This document shows positions 1 through 6,989 of a stretch of 9,816 nucleotides of DNA, piece by piece; positions within the stretch are counted from its first letter, which is position 1, and every line of letters begins with the position of its first letter. Origin of the DNA: Gammaproteobacteria bacterium (GTDB taxonomy: Bacteria; Pseudomonadota; Gammaproteobacteria; Pseudomonadales; Pseudomonadaceae); the NCBI GenBank assembly GCA_012800475.1, contig JAAZJF010000265.1:1-9816 (forward strand). The letters are read 5' to 3'. The notes under the pieces are model-generated. The model was not told the origin of the DNA. It worked only from the letters and a program-made list of their open reading frames with translations, and did not search any database. A program made the translations under genes and the position numbers.

Positions 1-380
1 ATCGTAAAAGTGGCCGTCACCTAAGCCGTACCAGCGCCCACCGCAAGGCTATGTTTCAAAACATGGCAGTGTCGCTGTTCGAGCATGAACTGATTAAAAC
101 TACTTTGCCTAAAGCCAAAGAACTGCGTCGCGTAGCCGAGCCGTTAATTACTTTAGCTAAAGAAGATAACGTTGCTAACCGTCGTTTAGCTTTTGACCGT
201 ACTCGCTCAAAATCAGCAGTCGGTAAATTGTTTAACGATTTAGGTAAGCGTTACGCAACTCGTCAAGGTGGATACCTTCGCATTTTGAAATGCGGTTTCC
301 GTGCAGGCGATAACGCTCCTATGGCTTATGTTGAACTGGTTGACCGTCCGGTTACTGGTGAAGTAGAAGTCGCAGAGTAA
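1..380 (+). CDS. rplQ: 50S ribosomal protein L17 (5' end cut by window)
   Basis: This is the bacterial L17 protein of the large ribosomal subunit, which binds 23S rRNA near the exit tunnel. The reading frame is open from the first base. Bases 1-2 finish a His codon, and the visible protein then reads RKSGRHLSRTSAHRKAMFQN, matching the L17 N-terminus after Met-Arg-His. Only the ATG, one Arg codon and one base are missing, so the intact protein should be about 128 residues, as expected for the family. Other L17 hallmarks are LIKTTLPKAKELRRVAEPLI, the ANRRLAF block and the conserved GGYLRILKCGFRAGDNAPMA segment near the C-terminus. The Met at base 51 is internal and is not the start. In gammaproteobacteria rplQ is the last gene of the alpha operon (rpsM-rpsK-rpsD-rpoA-rplQ); the terminator just downstream fits that position. 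Confidence 0.97.
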   Translation, partial: RKSGRHLSRTSAHRKAMFQNMAVSLFEHELIKTTLPKAKELRRVAEPLITLAKEDNVANRRLAFDRTRSKSAVGKLFNDLGKRYATRQGGYLRILKCGFRAGDNAPMAYVELVDRPVTGEVEVAE

Positions 381-398
381 GCAACACTGCAGTTCAAG

Positions 399-426
399 AA
401 AACCGAGCCTAGTGCTCGGTTTTTTT
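399..426 (+). terminator. Rho-independent terminator of the rplQ operon
   Basis: A 7-bp GC-rich stem (402-408 ACCGAGC pairing with 414-420 GCTCGGT) has a 5-nt loop and is followed by a run of seven T (420-426). The A-run before the stem (399-402) extends the pairing. It lies 18 nt after the rplQ stop codon and should separate the ribosomal operon from katA. Confidence 0.93.
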
Positions 427-441
427 ATGCCTGGAATTTCG

Positions 442-507
442 ATAGGGCTTGTCTATTAATAAGTTTTTATTAATATATTGGGCTGTTTAAAATTTTTAAG
501 TTACTCT
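442..507 (+). promoter_or_regulatory. Candidate katA promoter with OxyR-like site
   Basis: Bases 442-456 read ATAG-N7-CTAT, both tetrads matching the OxyR half-site consensus. Seven bases later, 464-478 is a degraded second half-site: ATAT in place of CTAT, and only about 5 of 10 consensus positions overall. Two weak -10 candidates follow: TAAAAT at 488-493 and TACTCT at 502-507. The second would put the OxyR-like site next to the -35 region, the usual place for OxyR activation. Neither has a good -35, as is common for activator-dependent promoters. OxyR control of katA is established in P. aeruginosa; here it is inferred from the motif only. Confidence 0.4.
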
Positions 508-542
508 GAAACCAACTCCTACAATAAATAAGGAAAAGCGCC

Positions 543-1994
543 ATGAGTGACAAACCTAAACTGACCTCGGTGTCAGGTTGCCCAATTGCTAATAACCAAG
601 ACAGTTTAACTGCTGGCCCACGTGGTCCATTGTTGATGCAGGATGTATGGTTTTTAGAAAAGCTGGCCCATTTTGATCGTGAAGTGATTCCTGAGCGCCG
701 TATGCATGCTAAAGGCTCAGGGGCCTTTGGTAGTTTTACTGTCACCCATGATATTAGCCAATACACCAAGGCACTGTTGTTTGCTGAGGTGGGTAAGAAA
801 ACGGATATGTTTGTACGTTTTTCAACTGTGGCTGGTGAGCGTGGTGCGGCGGATGCGGAACGTGATATCCGTGGTTTTGCGATGCGTTTTTATACTGAGC
901 AAGGTAATTGGGACTTGGTGGGCAACAATACCCCAGTCTTTTTCTTCCGTGATCCGCTGAAGTTTCCTGATTTAAACCATGCGGTTAAGCGTGATCCGCG
1001 CACGAATATGCGCAGTCCCACTAATAATTGGGATTTTTGGACAGGTTTGCCTGAAGCATTGCATCAGATCACTATTTTGATGAGTGATCGCGGTATTCCT
1101 GCTTCATATCGTCATATGCATGGTTTTGGCTCGCATACTTTTAGTTTTATTAATGCTGATAATGAGCGCTATTGGGTTAAGTTTCACTTTAAAACCCAGC
1201 AAGGTATTAAAAACTTAACCGACCAAGAAGCCGCAGATCTAGTCGGTCAAGACCGTGAAAGCTCGCAGCGTGATTTATATGAAGCGATTGAAAATGGCGA
1301 CTTCCCGCGCTGGACCATGCATGTGCAGATTATGCCGGAAGCCGATGCGGCTAAAGTGCCATACCATCCCTTTGATTTGACCAAGATTTGGCCCAAAGGT
1401 GATTACCCGCTGATTGAAGTGGGTTACTTTGAGTTAAATAAAAACCCAGAAAACTACTTTGCTGATGTTGAACAGGCTGCATTTAATCCAGCGCATATCG
1501 TGCCTGGTATTAGCTTCTCTCCTGACCGTATGTTGCAAGGGCGTTTATTCTCCTATGGTGATGCTCAGCGCTACCGCTTGGGTGTGAATCATGCGCAGAT
1601 TCCGGTCAATACACCGCGCTGTCCCTACCACAGCTACCACCGTGACGGTGCGATGCGCGTGGATGGTAACCAAGGCAGTCGATTGCATTACGAGCCCAAT
1701 AGTCAAGGTGAGTGGCAAGAGCAACCAGACTTTTCTGAGCCGCCTTTGGCTTTAGAGGGTGCGGCGGATCGTTTTGATTTTTGGGAAGACGAGCCTGACT
1801 ACTTCACGCAGCCGGGTGATTTATTCCGTTTACTGAGCCCCGCAGAACAGCAGGTCTTGTTTGAGAATACGGCACGTAATATGAATGGTGTGCCAGATGC
1901 CATTAAAATGAAGCACATTTGTCACTGTATGCAGGCTGATCCTGCTTACGGGCAAGGTGTGGCTAAAGCTCTGGGTATTGAATTACCACAATAA
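543..1994 (+). CDS. katA: Monofunctional haem catalase, small-subunit type
   Basis: This 483-residue protein converts hydrogen peroxide to water and oxygen in the cytoplasm, probably as a haem-b tetramer. The catalytic distal His is H55 (RRMHAKGSGAFG) and the distal Asn is N128 (NWDLVGNNTP). Their spacing of 73 residues matches that of bovine catalase H74/N147. The proximal haem-ligand Tyr is Y338 in the signature RLFSYGDAQRYRLG. The length and the lack of a C-terminal flavodoxin-like domain place it among small-subunit catalases such as Pseudomonas KatA. The start is supported by a Shine-Dalgarno AAGGA at 530-534, 8 nt before the ATG. No signal peptide is seen. It is monocistronic, with the rplQ terminator upstream and convergent uvrA downstream. 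In P. aeruginosa the neighbour is bfrA, which is missing here. Regulation by OxyR is likely from the upstream motif. Confidence 0.96.
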   Translation: MSDKPKLTSVSGCPIANNQDSLTAGPRGPLLMQDVWFLEKLAHFDREVIPERRMHAKGSGAFGSFTVTHDISQYTKALLFAEVGKKTDMFVRFSTVAGERGAADAERDIRGFAMRFYTEQGNWDLVGNNTPVFFFRDPLKFPDLNHAVKRDPRTNMRSPTNNWDFWTGLPEALHQITILMSDRGIPASYRHMHGFGSHTFSFINADNERYWVKFHFKTQQGIKNLTDQEAADLVGQDRESSQRDLYEAIENGDFPRWTMHVQIMPEADAAKVPYHPFDLTKIWPKGDYPLIEVGYFELNKNPENYFADVEQAAFNPAHIVPGISFSPDRMLQGRLFSYGDAQRYRLGVNHAQIPVNTPRCPYHSYHRDGAMRVDGNQGSRLHYEPNSQGEWQEQPDFSEPPLALEGAADRFDFWEDEPDYFTQPGDLFRLLSPAEQQVLFENTARNMNGVPDAIKMKHICHCMQADPAYGQGVAKALGIELPQ

Positions 1995-2011
1995 GACGCG
2001 TGCAATGCAAT

Positions 2012-2042
2012 CATTCAAGCCTCGTTTGCAGAGGCTTGAATG
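2012..2042. terminator. Perfect 12-bp hairpin between convergent katA and uvrA
   Basis: CATTCAAGCCTC (2012-2023) and GAGGCTTGAATG (2031-2042) are perfect inverted repeats around a 7-nt loop. The hairpin sits in the 58-bp gap between the katA and uvrA stop codons. No U-tract follows directly on either strand; the nearest T-run on the plus strand begins about 15 nt later, inside the end of uvrA. It may act as a two-way terminator or as a 3'-end RNA-stabilising structure. The structure is certain; its role is inferred. Confidence 0.55.
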
Positions 2043-2052
2043 TATTGAGCAC

Positions 2053-4872
2053 CTAGATTTTTTCTTTCAAAAAGCGGCCGGTATGCGACAGCGTGTTTTG
2101 TGCGACCTGTTCAGGAGTACCTGTTGCGATAATCTGACCACCGCCTGAGCCTCCTTCGGGGCCCAAATCGATAATCCAGTCCGCTGTTTTGATCACATCC
2201 AAATTATGTTCAATGACCACAACTGTATTGCCACGATCACGTAAGCGGTGCAGCACATCCAACAGTTGCTGAATATCAGCAAAGTGCAAACCTGTGGTCG
2301 GTTCATCCAAGATATACAAGGTTTGTCCAGTATCGCGTTTGGACAGCTCGCGTGAGAGCTTAACGCGTTGCGCCTCGCCTCCTGAGAGCGTGGTGGCGCT
2401 TTGTCCAAGACGAATATAAGACAAGCCTACATCCATAAGTGTTTGCAGCTTACGCGCCAATGCAGGCACGGGATCAAAGAATGTACGCGCTTCTTCAATG
2501 GTCATATCCAGCACTTCATGGATATTCTTGCCTTTATAGCGAATATCTAAAGTTTCACGGTTATAACGCTTACTTTTACAGGTATCGCAGGCGACATATA
2601 TATCCGCCAAGAAGTGCATTTCAACCTTGATCACGCCATCGCCCTGACAGGCTTCACAGCGACCACCTTTGACGTTAAATGAGAAACGTCCAGGGCTGTA
2701 ACCGCGTGCGCGCGATTCGGCGACACCGGCGAAAAGTTCACGTATCGGTGTGAAGATTCCGGTGTAAGTGGCAGGGTTAGAGCGTGGTGTGCGACCAATG
2801 GGGCTTTGATCAATATCCACAACTTTATCGAGCAGTTCCACACCTTCAATTGAAGCATAGGGTGCAGCTTCTAAGGTTGTGGCTCCATTGAGTGCCGTAG
2901 CCATTAATGGGTACAAGGTATTGTTGATTAGGGTGGACTTACCCGAACCTGATACACCCGTTACGCAGGTCAATAAGCCTAGGGGAATGTCTAAATCAAC
3001 ATTCTGTAGGTTATTGCCTTTGGCACCGTACAAGCGCAGCATTTTATCTGGGTTAATCGGCGTGCGTTCAGCAGGGTAAGTGATCTGCACCGCTCCAGAT
3101 AAGTATTGACCAGTCAACGAATTGGGGTTGGCCATCACTTCTGCAGCTGTTCCTTGTGCAACCACTTGACCGCCATGTACACCAGCACCAGGGCCGATAT
3201 CCACGACATAATCAGCCATGCGAATCGCATCTTCATCATGCTCAACAACAATCACGGTGTTGCCGATTTTGCGTAGATGATCCAGCGTATTGAGCAAACG
3301 TTCGTTGTCGCGTTGATGCAGACCGATGGACGGCTCATCGAGGATATACATGACGCCCACTAAGCCTGCACCAATTTGACTGGCCAGACGAATACGCTGC
3401 GCTTCACCACCGGATAAGGTGTCGGCACTGCGGTTAAGAGTCAGATAATTGAGGCCCACATTCACTAAAAACTGTAAGCGTGCACTGATTTCTTTGAGGA
3501 TTTTATCAGCAATTTCACCGCGCTTACCGGGCAGGGTTAGCGCAGAGAAGTACTCAAAGGCTTCACCGATTGGCATCGTAGTGATGGTCGGTAAAGTGTT
3601 CTCACCGACCCATACATGACGTGCTTCACGGCGCAAACGTGTGCCTGAGCAATCAGGGCAGGCTTGAGTACTTAAATATTTAGCCAACTCTTCGCGCACT
3701 GTATTGGATTCAGTTTCGCGATAGCGGCGCTCAAGATTGGGGACAATGCCTTCAAAAGGGTGCGCGCGCTTGACGATATCGCCACGGTCATTGAGGTAAC
3801 GGAACTCGACTTCAGTTTTTCCTGTGCCGTACAAAATCACCTGTTGCGTGGCTTGGTCGAGTTCTTTAAACGGCACTTCAAGGCTGAAATCATATTGTAG
3901 TGCTAATGAATTGAGCATTTGAAAGTAGTAAACGTTACGTCGATCCCAACCACGAATAGCCCCTTCAGCGAGGGTCAGTTCGCCATTGACGAGTCGTTTA
4001 ATATCAAAAAACTGCTTCACACCTAGACCGTCACAACTTGGGCACGCGCCGGCGGGGTTGTTAAAGGAGAATAGTTTAGGCTCGAGTTCGCTGATGGCAT
4101 GACCGCAATGTGGGCAAGCAAAGCGCGCAGAAAAAACCATCTCTTCGCTACCGTCATCATCCATGGACGCCACTAAAGCAATACCATCGGTGAGGCGCAA
4201 AGCGGTCTCAAAAGATTCAGCTAAACGTTGGGCTAAATCATCGCGCACTTTAAAGCGGTCGACGACGACATCAATGGAGTGCTTCTTCTGTTTGTCGAGC
4301 TTAGGTACATCGTCGATTTCATATAATGTACCGTTGACACGCATACGCACAAAACCTTGCGCGCGCATCTCTTCAAAAATTGAGAGGTGTTCGCCTTTGC
4401 GTTCGCGTATCACGGGTGCGAGCAGCATTAATTTAGTTTCTGCCTCGCGGCCCAGCACTAAATCAACCATTTGACTGACGGTTTGTGCTTCTAAAGGTAC
4501 ATGGTGGTCTGGGCAGTGCGGTATACCGGCGCGGGCATACAGCAAACGCAAATAGTCATAGATTTCGGTGATGGTACCCACGGTTGAGCGTGGGTTGTGT
4601 GATGTTGATTTTTGCTCGATAGAAATTGCCGGTGATAGACCCTCAATGGTATCAACGTCAGGCTTTTCCATCATGGAGAGAAATTGGCGCGCATAGGCTG
4701 ATAAAGATTCAACATAGCGACGTTGACCTTCGGCATACAGCGTATCAAAGGCCAGTGATGACTTACCTGAACCAGACAAACCTGTGATGACAATCAGTTT
4801 GTTTCTGGGTAGGTCTAGATCAATATTTTTTAAATTATGGGTGCGAGCCCCACGAACTACGATGGTATCCAC
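2053..4872 (-). CDS. uvrA: Excinuclease ABC subunit A (UvrA)
   Basis: UvrA is the damage-recognition ATPase of nucleotide excision repair; its dimer loads UvrB onto lesions. The 939-residue protein matches the usual length of about 940. It carries two ABC ATPase modules: Walker A GLSGSGKS at 31-38 and GVSGSGKS at 639-646; LSGGEAQR signatures at 486-493 and 829-836; Walker B LDEP segments at 511-514 and 855-858. Zinc-binding cysteines are C253/C256/C277/C280 and C739/C742/C762/C765; CPDC at 405-408 is a further Cys pair. The start codon is GTG (4870-4872), placing MDTIVVRGARTHNL at the N-terminus as in E. coli UvrA, with AGGA (4878-4881, minus strand) 5 nt upstream. An overlapping ATG at 4875-4877 is out of frame. 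All key motifs are intact, so it should be functional. It is divergent from the MFS gene. Confidence 0.98.
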   Translation of the reverse strand: MDTIVVRGARTHNLKNIDLDLPRNKLIVITGLSGSGKSSLAFDTLYAEGQRRYVESLSAYARQFLSMMEKPDVDTIEGLSPAISIEQKSTSHNPRSTVGTITEIYDYLRLLYARAGIPHCPDHHVPLEAQTVSQMVDLVLGREAETKLMLLAPVIRERKGEHLSIFEEMRAQGFVRMRVNGTLYEIDDVPKLDKQKKHSIDVVVDRFKVRDDLAQRLAESFETALRLTDGIALVASMDDDGSEEMVFSARFACPHCGHAISELEPKLFSFNNPAGACPSCDGLGVKQFFDIKRLVNGELTLAEGAIRGWDRRNVYYFQMLNSLALQYDFSLEVPFKELDQATQQVILYGTGKTEVEFRYLNDRGDIVKRAHPFEGIVPNLERRYRETESNTVREELAKYLSTQACPDCSGTRLRREARHVWVGENTLPTITTMPIGEAFEYFSALTLPGKRGEIADKILKEISARLQFLVNVGLNYLTLNRSADTLSGGEAQRIRLASQIGAGLVGVMYILDEPSIGLHQRDNERLLNTLDHLRKIGNTVIVVEHDEDAIRMADYVVDIGPGAGVHGGQVVAQGTAAEVMANPNSLTGQYLSGAVQITYPAERTPINPDKMLRLYGAKGNNLQNVDLDIPLGLLTCVTGVSGSGKSTLINNTLYPLMATALNGATTLEAAPYASIEGVELLDKVVDIDQSPIGRTPRSNPATYTGIFTPIRELFAGVAESRARGYSPGRFSFNVKGGRCEACQGDGVIKVEMHFLADIYVACDTCKSKRYNRETLDIRYKGKNIHEVLDMTIEEARTFFDPVPALARKLQTLMDVGLSYIRLGQSATTLSGGEAQRVKLSRELSKRDTGQTLYILDEPTTGLHFADIQQLLDVLHRLRDRGNTVVVIEHNLDVIKTADWIIDLGPEGGSGGGQIIATGTPEQVAQNTLSHTGRFLKEKI

Positions 4873-4904
4873 TGCATTCCTCGCGTTGCGAGCGTAAACA
4901 GATG

Positions 4905-4934
4905 AGTATACGTGCTAGAGGGATGCTGCGGCAA
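4905..4934 (-). promoter_or_regulatory. Probable sigma-70 promoter of uvrA
   Basis: On the minus strand, TTGCCG (4929-4934, 4 of 6 against the -35 consensus) is followed after 18 bp by TATACT (4905-4910, 5 of 6 against the -10). Transcription would start near 4898, giving a leader of about 25 nt that contains the AGGA ribosome site. I found no CTGT-N8-ACAG LexA-type box in this gap. Confidence 0.5.
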
Positions 4935-4945
4935 AGTCTTCGTCC

Positions 4946-4954
4946 TGATAGAAT
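4946..4954 (+). promoter_or_regulatory. Extended -10 promoter of the MFS gene
   Basis: TGA-TAGAAT is a TGn extension joined to a 5-of-6 -10 hexamer (4949-4954). No good -35 lies upstream, but extended -10 promoters often lack one. The predicted transcript start near 4961 leaves a leader of about 19 nt with GGGGAG, which supports the MFS start at 4980 rather than the upstream in-frame ATG at 4902. Confidence 0.45.
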
Positions 4955-4979
4955 TGCGCATCTATTTTGGGGAGATGCC

Positions 4980-6347
4980 ATGCAGGATCATAATAGTGAC
5001 GCAATGAACGCTCAAGAAAAGCGTGCGGCCAGTGGTTTATCCTTGGTATTTGCCTTTCGTATGCTGGGCATGTTTATGGTGCTGCCTGTATTGGCCACAT
5101 ATGGACAAGATTTAGCCGGCGCAACACCCTTCTTGTTGGGACTGGCAATTGGTGCTTACGGTTTGACGCAGGCCGTGTTGCAGATACCTTTTGGTATGTT
5201 GTCGGATCGTTTTGGACGTTTGCCAATTATTTATATAGGTTTGCTGATTTTTGCCGCAGGTAGTGTGGTGGCAGGGATGTCGGATTCAGTTTGGGGTGTG
5301 ATTAGTGGCCGTGTTTTACAAGGTGCTGGAGCGATTTCAGCAGCGGTGATGGCGCTGCTATCTGACTTGACACGCGAACAGCACCGCACCAAAGCGATGG
5401 CGATGATTGGGATCAGTATTGGTATTTCCTTTGCTGTAGCGATGGTGGTTGGGCCTTTAGTGACCCGTGGTTTTGGTTTGTCAGGATTGTTCTGGTTCAC
5501 TGCAGCGATGGCGCTGGTGGGTATGGTGATTATTGCTATTACTGTGCCTAAGCCTGCTCAGCAAGTTGTTACGCGTGAATCGGGTGTGGCAAAAACAGCG
5601 TTGGCAGCGACCTTGCGTAACCCAGATTTATTGCGTTTGGATTTGGGCATTTTTGTTTTGCATGCCTTATTGATGGCCAGTTTTGTGGCTTTACCTCTGG
5701 CATTAGTTGAGCAGGGCGGTTTACCTAAAGAAGAGCATTGGTGGGTGTATTTAATTGCTCTGTTTGTTGGTTTTTTTGCCATGCTGCCTTTTATTATCTA
5801 CAGTGAAAAAAAGCGTCAGATGAAGCGTGTCTTTGTCGGGGCAGTGGGCGTATTAATGGGCACTGAGCTGTTTTTATGGCTGTTTGCCGATAGTTTAACC
5901 TTGTTAATTATTGGGACTTTGGCGTTTTTTACTGCGTTTAACTTTTTAGAAGCGTCTTTACCGTCGCTGATCAGTAAAGTTTCACCCGCTGGTGCCAAAG
6001 GAACCGCGATGGGCGTGTATTCTACCAGTCAATTTTTAGGAGCTGCGCTGGGTGGCATGTTGGGTGGTTGGTTATTTACGGTAGGTGGAGCCTCATTGGT
6101 TTTTGCTGGATGTGCTGCACTGGCCGCCCTCTGGTTAATATTTGCTGCTAATATGCAAGAGCCGCCTTATGTAACGAGTGTGCGCTTATCGGTATCCCCA
6201 GCAGCAATGCAAGACACTCAATGGCTGATCGCATTAAGTGCGCAAGCAGGTGTCGTGGATACTATATTAGTGGCAGAGGAAGCTGCTGTTTATGTGAAAT
6301 TTGATACGCAAATAATAGATCGTGCATCTGTTGAAAGTTATCTATAA
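4980..6347 (+). CDS. YajR-like MFS transporter with C-terminal YAM-type domain
   Basis: This 455-residue inner-membrane major facilitator protein is probably a proton-driven exporter of unknown substrate. Residues about 18-392 form around twelve hydrophobic segments. MFS motif A is clear in the loop after TM2: GMLSDRFGRLPII at 72-84, with D76, R77 and R80. After the last segment, residues about 396-455 form a soluble tail (VRLSVSPAAM...VESYL) with the alternating pattern and position of the ferredoxin-like YAM domain of E. coli YajR, which is 454 residues long. The start at 4980 has GGGGAG at 4969-4974, 5 nt upstream; an in-frame ATG at 4902 would add 26 non-hydrophobic, Arg-rich residues without a good ribosome site and lies before the promoter. 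It sits between uvrA and ssb, as in Pseudomonas (PA4233 position), and ssb begins 33 nt downstream. The family is sure; the substrate is not known. Confidence 0.9.
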   Translation: MQDHNSDAMNAQEKRAASGLSLVFAFRMLGMFMVLPVLATYGQDLAGATPFLLGLAIGAYGLTQAVLQIPFGMLSDRFGRLPIIYIGLLIFAAGSVVAGMSDSVWGVISGRVLQGAGAISAAVMALLSDLTREQHRTKAMAMIGISIGISFAVAMVVGPLVTRGFGLSGLFWFTAAMALVGMVIIAITVPKPAQQVVTRESGVAKTALAATLRNPDLLRLDLGIFVLHALLMASFVALPLALVEQGGLPKEEHWWVYLIALFVGFFAMLPFIIYSEKKRQMKRVFVGAVGVLMGTELFLWLFADSLTLLIIGTLAFFTAFNFLEASLPSLISKVSPAGAKGTAMGVYSTSQFLGAALGGMLGGWLFTVGGASLVFAGCAALAALWLIFAANMQEPPYVTSVRLSVSPAAMQDTQWLIALSAQAGVVDTILVAEEAAVYVKFDTQIIDRASVESYL

Positions 6348-6380
6348 ATAACTTGGCGTACTGACCGTTTGGAGAAGATT

Positions 6381-6935
6381 ATGGCTCGTGGAATTAATAA
6401 AGTAATTTTGATTGGTAATGTGGGCGGCGACCCAGAAACTCGTTATTTGCCCAATGGTAATGCGGTAACCAACCTGACTTTAGCGACCAGTGATAGCTGG
6501 CGCGACAAGCAAACAGGCCAAATGCAGGAGCGCACGGAATGGCACCGCATTTCTTTGTTTGGCAAGATTGCTGAGATTGCTGGTCAGTATTTGCGCAAAG
6601 GCTCAAAAGTGTATATCGAAGGCCGTTTGCAAACCCGTGAGTGGGAAAAAGACGGTGTGAAGCGCTATACCACAGAAATTATTGTGGATATGGGCGGTTC
6701 AATGCAGATGCTCGACAGTCGTGGTGATAATGAGGGCGGCAATCGTCCGGCTCCAGCGCCTCGTCAACAGCAGCCTCAGCAGCAATATCAGCAGCAGTCG
6801 CAACAGCCGCAGCAGCCGCAGCAGCAACAATACCAGCAGCAACAAGCAGCACCGCAGCGCCCAGCGCCCAGCGTGCAGCAAGATGCGCAGCCGGCACCGG
6901 ATTACGATAGCTTTGATGATGATATCCCGTTCTAA
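6381..6935 (+). CDS. ssb: Single-stranded DNA-binding protein (SSB)
   Basis: SSB coats single-stranded DNA as a tetramer during replication, recombination and repair and recruits partner proteins. Residues 1-110 are the OB-fold (MARGINKVILIGNVGGDPET), with DNA-stacking aromatics W40, W54, F60 and W88 at the E. coli positions. Residues about 112-172 are a disordered Gly/Pro/Gln-rich linker, and the acidic tip DDDIPF (179-184) is the partner-docking motif. At 184 residues it is slightly longer than E. coli SSB (178), because of the glutamine tract. The start is the ATG at 6381 with GGAGAAG from 6371; a TTG 12 nt earlier stays in frame but lacks a ribosome site and would break the conserved MARG start. 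It follows the MFS gene by 33 nt and may be partly co-transcribed; no clear own promoter or LexA box was found. Confidence 0.97.
   Translation: MARGINKVILIGNVGGDPETRYLPNGNAVTNLTLATSDSWRDKQTGQMQERTEWHRISLFGKIAEIAGQYLRKGSKVYIEGRLQTREWEKDGVKRYTTEIIVDMGGSMQMLDSRGDNEGGNRPAPAPRQQQPQQQYQQQSQQPQQPQQQQYQQQQAAPQRPAPSVQQDAQPAPDYDSFDDDIPF
6765..6845 (+). repeat. CAG/CAA glutamine-codon tract in the SSB linker
   Basis: Codons 129-155 of ssb hold 21 glutamines in 27 residues, written as 14 CAG and 7 CAA codons broken by Pro, Tyr and Ser. The imperfect triplet repeat is a likely site of slippage and of length change between strains. It lies in the disordered linker, so whole-codon changes should be tolerated. 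Confidence 0.9.
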
Positions 6936-6957
6936 ACTGAGCGAAAATAATGCGGTT

Positions 6958-6963
6958 TATAAT
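6958..6963 (+). promoter_or_regulatory. -10 box of the RmlD-like gene
   Basis: A perfect TATAAT lies 26 nt before the ATG at 6990, which would start transcription near 6970. The -35 is poor: the best match, CTGAGC at 6937-6942, is only 15 bp upstream. No terminator is seen after ssb, so read-through transcription is also possible. Confidence 0.45.
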
Positions 6964-6989
6964 GTATAAAAAAATACTGCGGGGCTGAT

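Noticed and set aside
4163..4474. Plus-strand open frame of 103 codons inside uvrA
   Set aside because: It is antisense to conserved uvrA coding sequence, with no ribosome site and low-complexity Ser/Thr/Arg composition.
4902..4979. Upstream in-frame ATG extending the MFS protein by 26 residues
   Set aside because: It has no good ribosome site, adds an Arg-rich segment atypical of the family, and lies upstream of the extended -10 promoter; ATG at 4980 has GGGGAG at proper spacing.
6335..6354. 7-bp AT-rich inverted repeat over the MFS stop codon
   Set aside because: The stem AAGTTAT/ATAACTT is weak, has no T-run and is not convincing as a terminator or operator.
6369..6380. TTG start for ssb four codons upstream
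   Set aside because: The TTG overlaps the ribosome site itself; the family start MARG at 6381 is standard.
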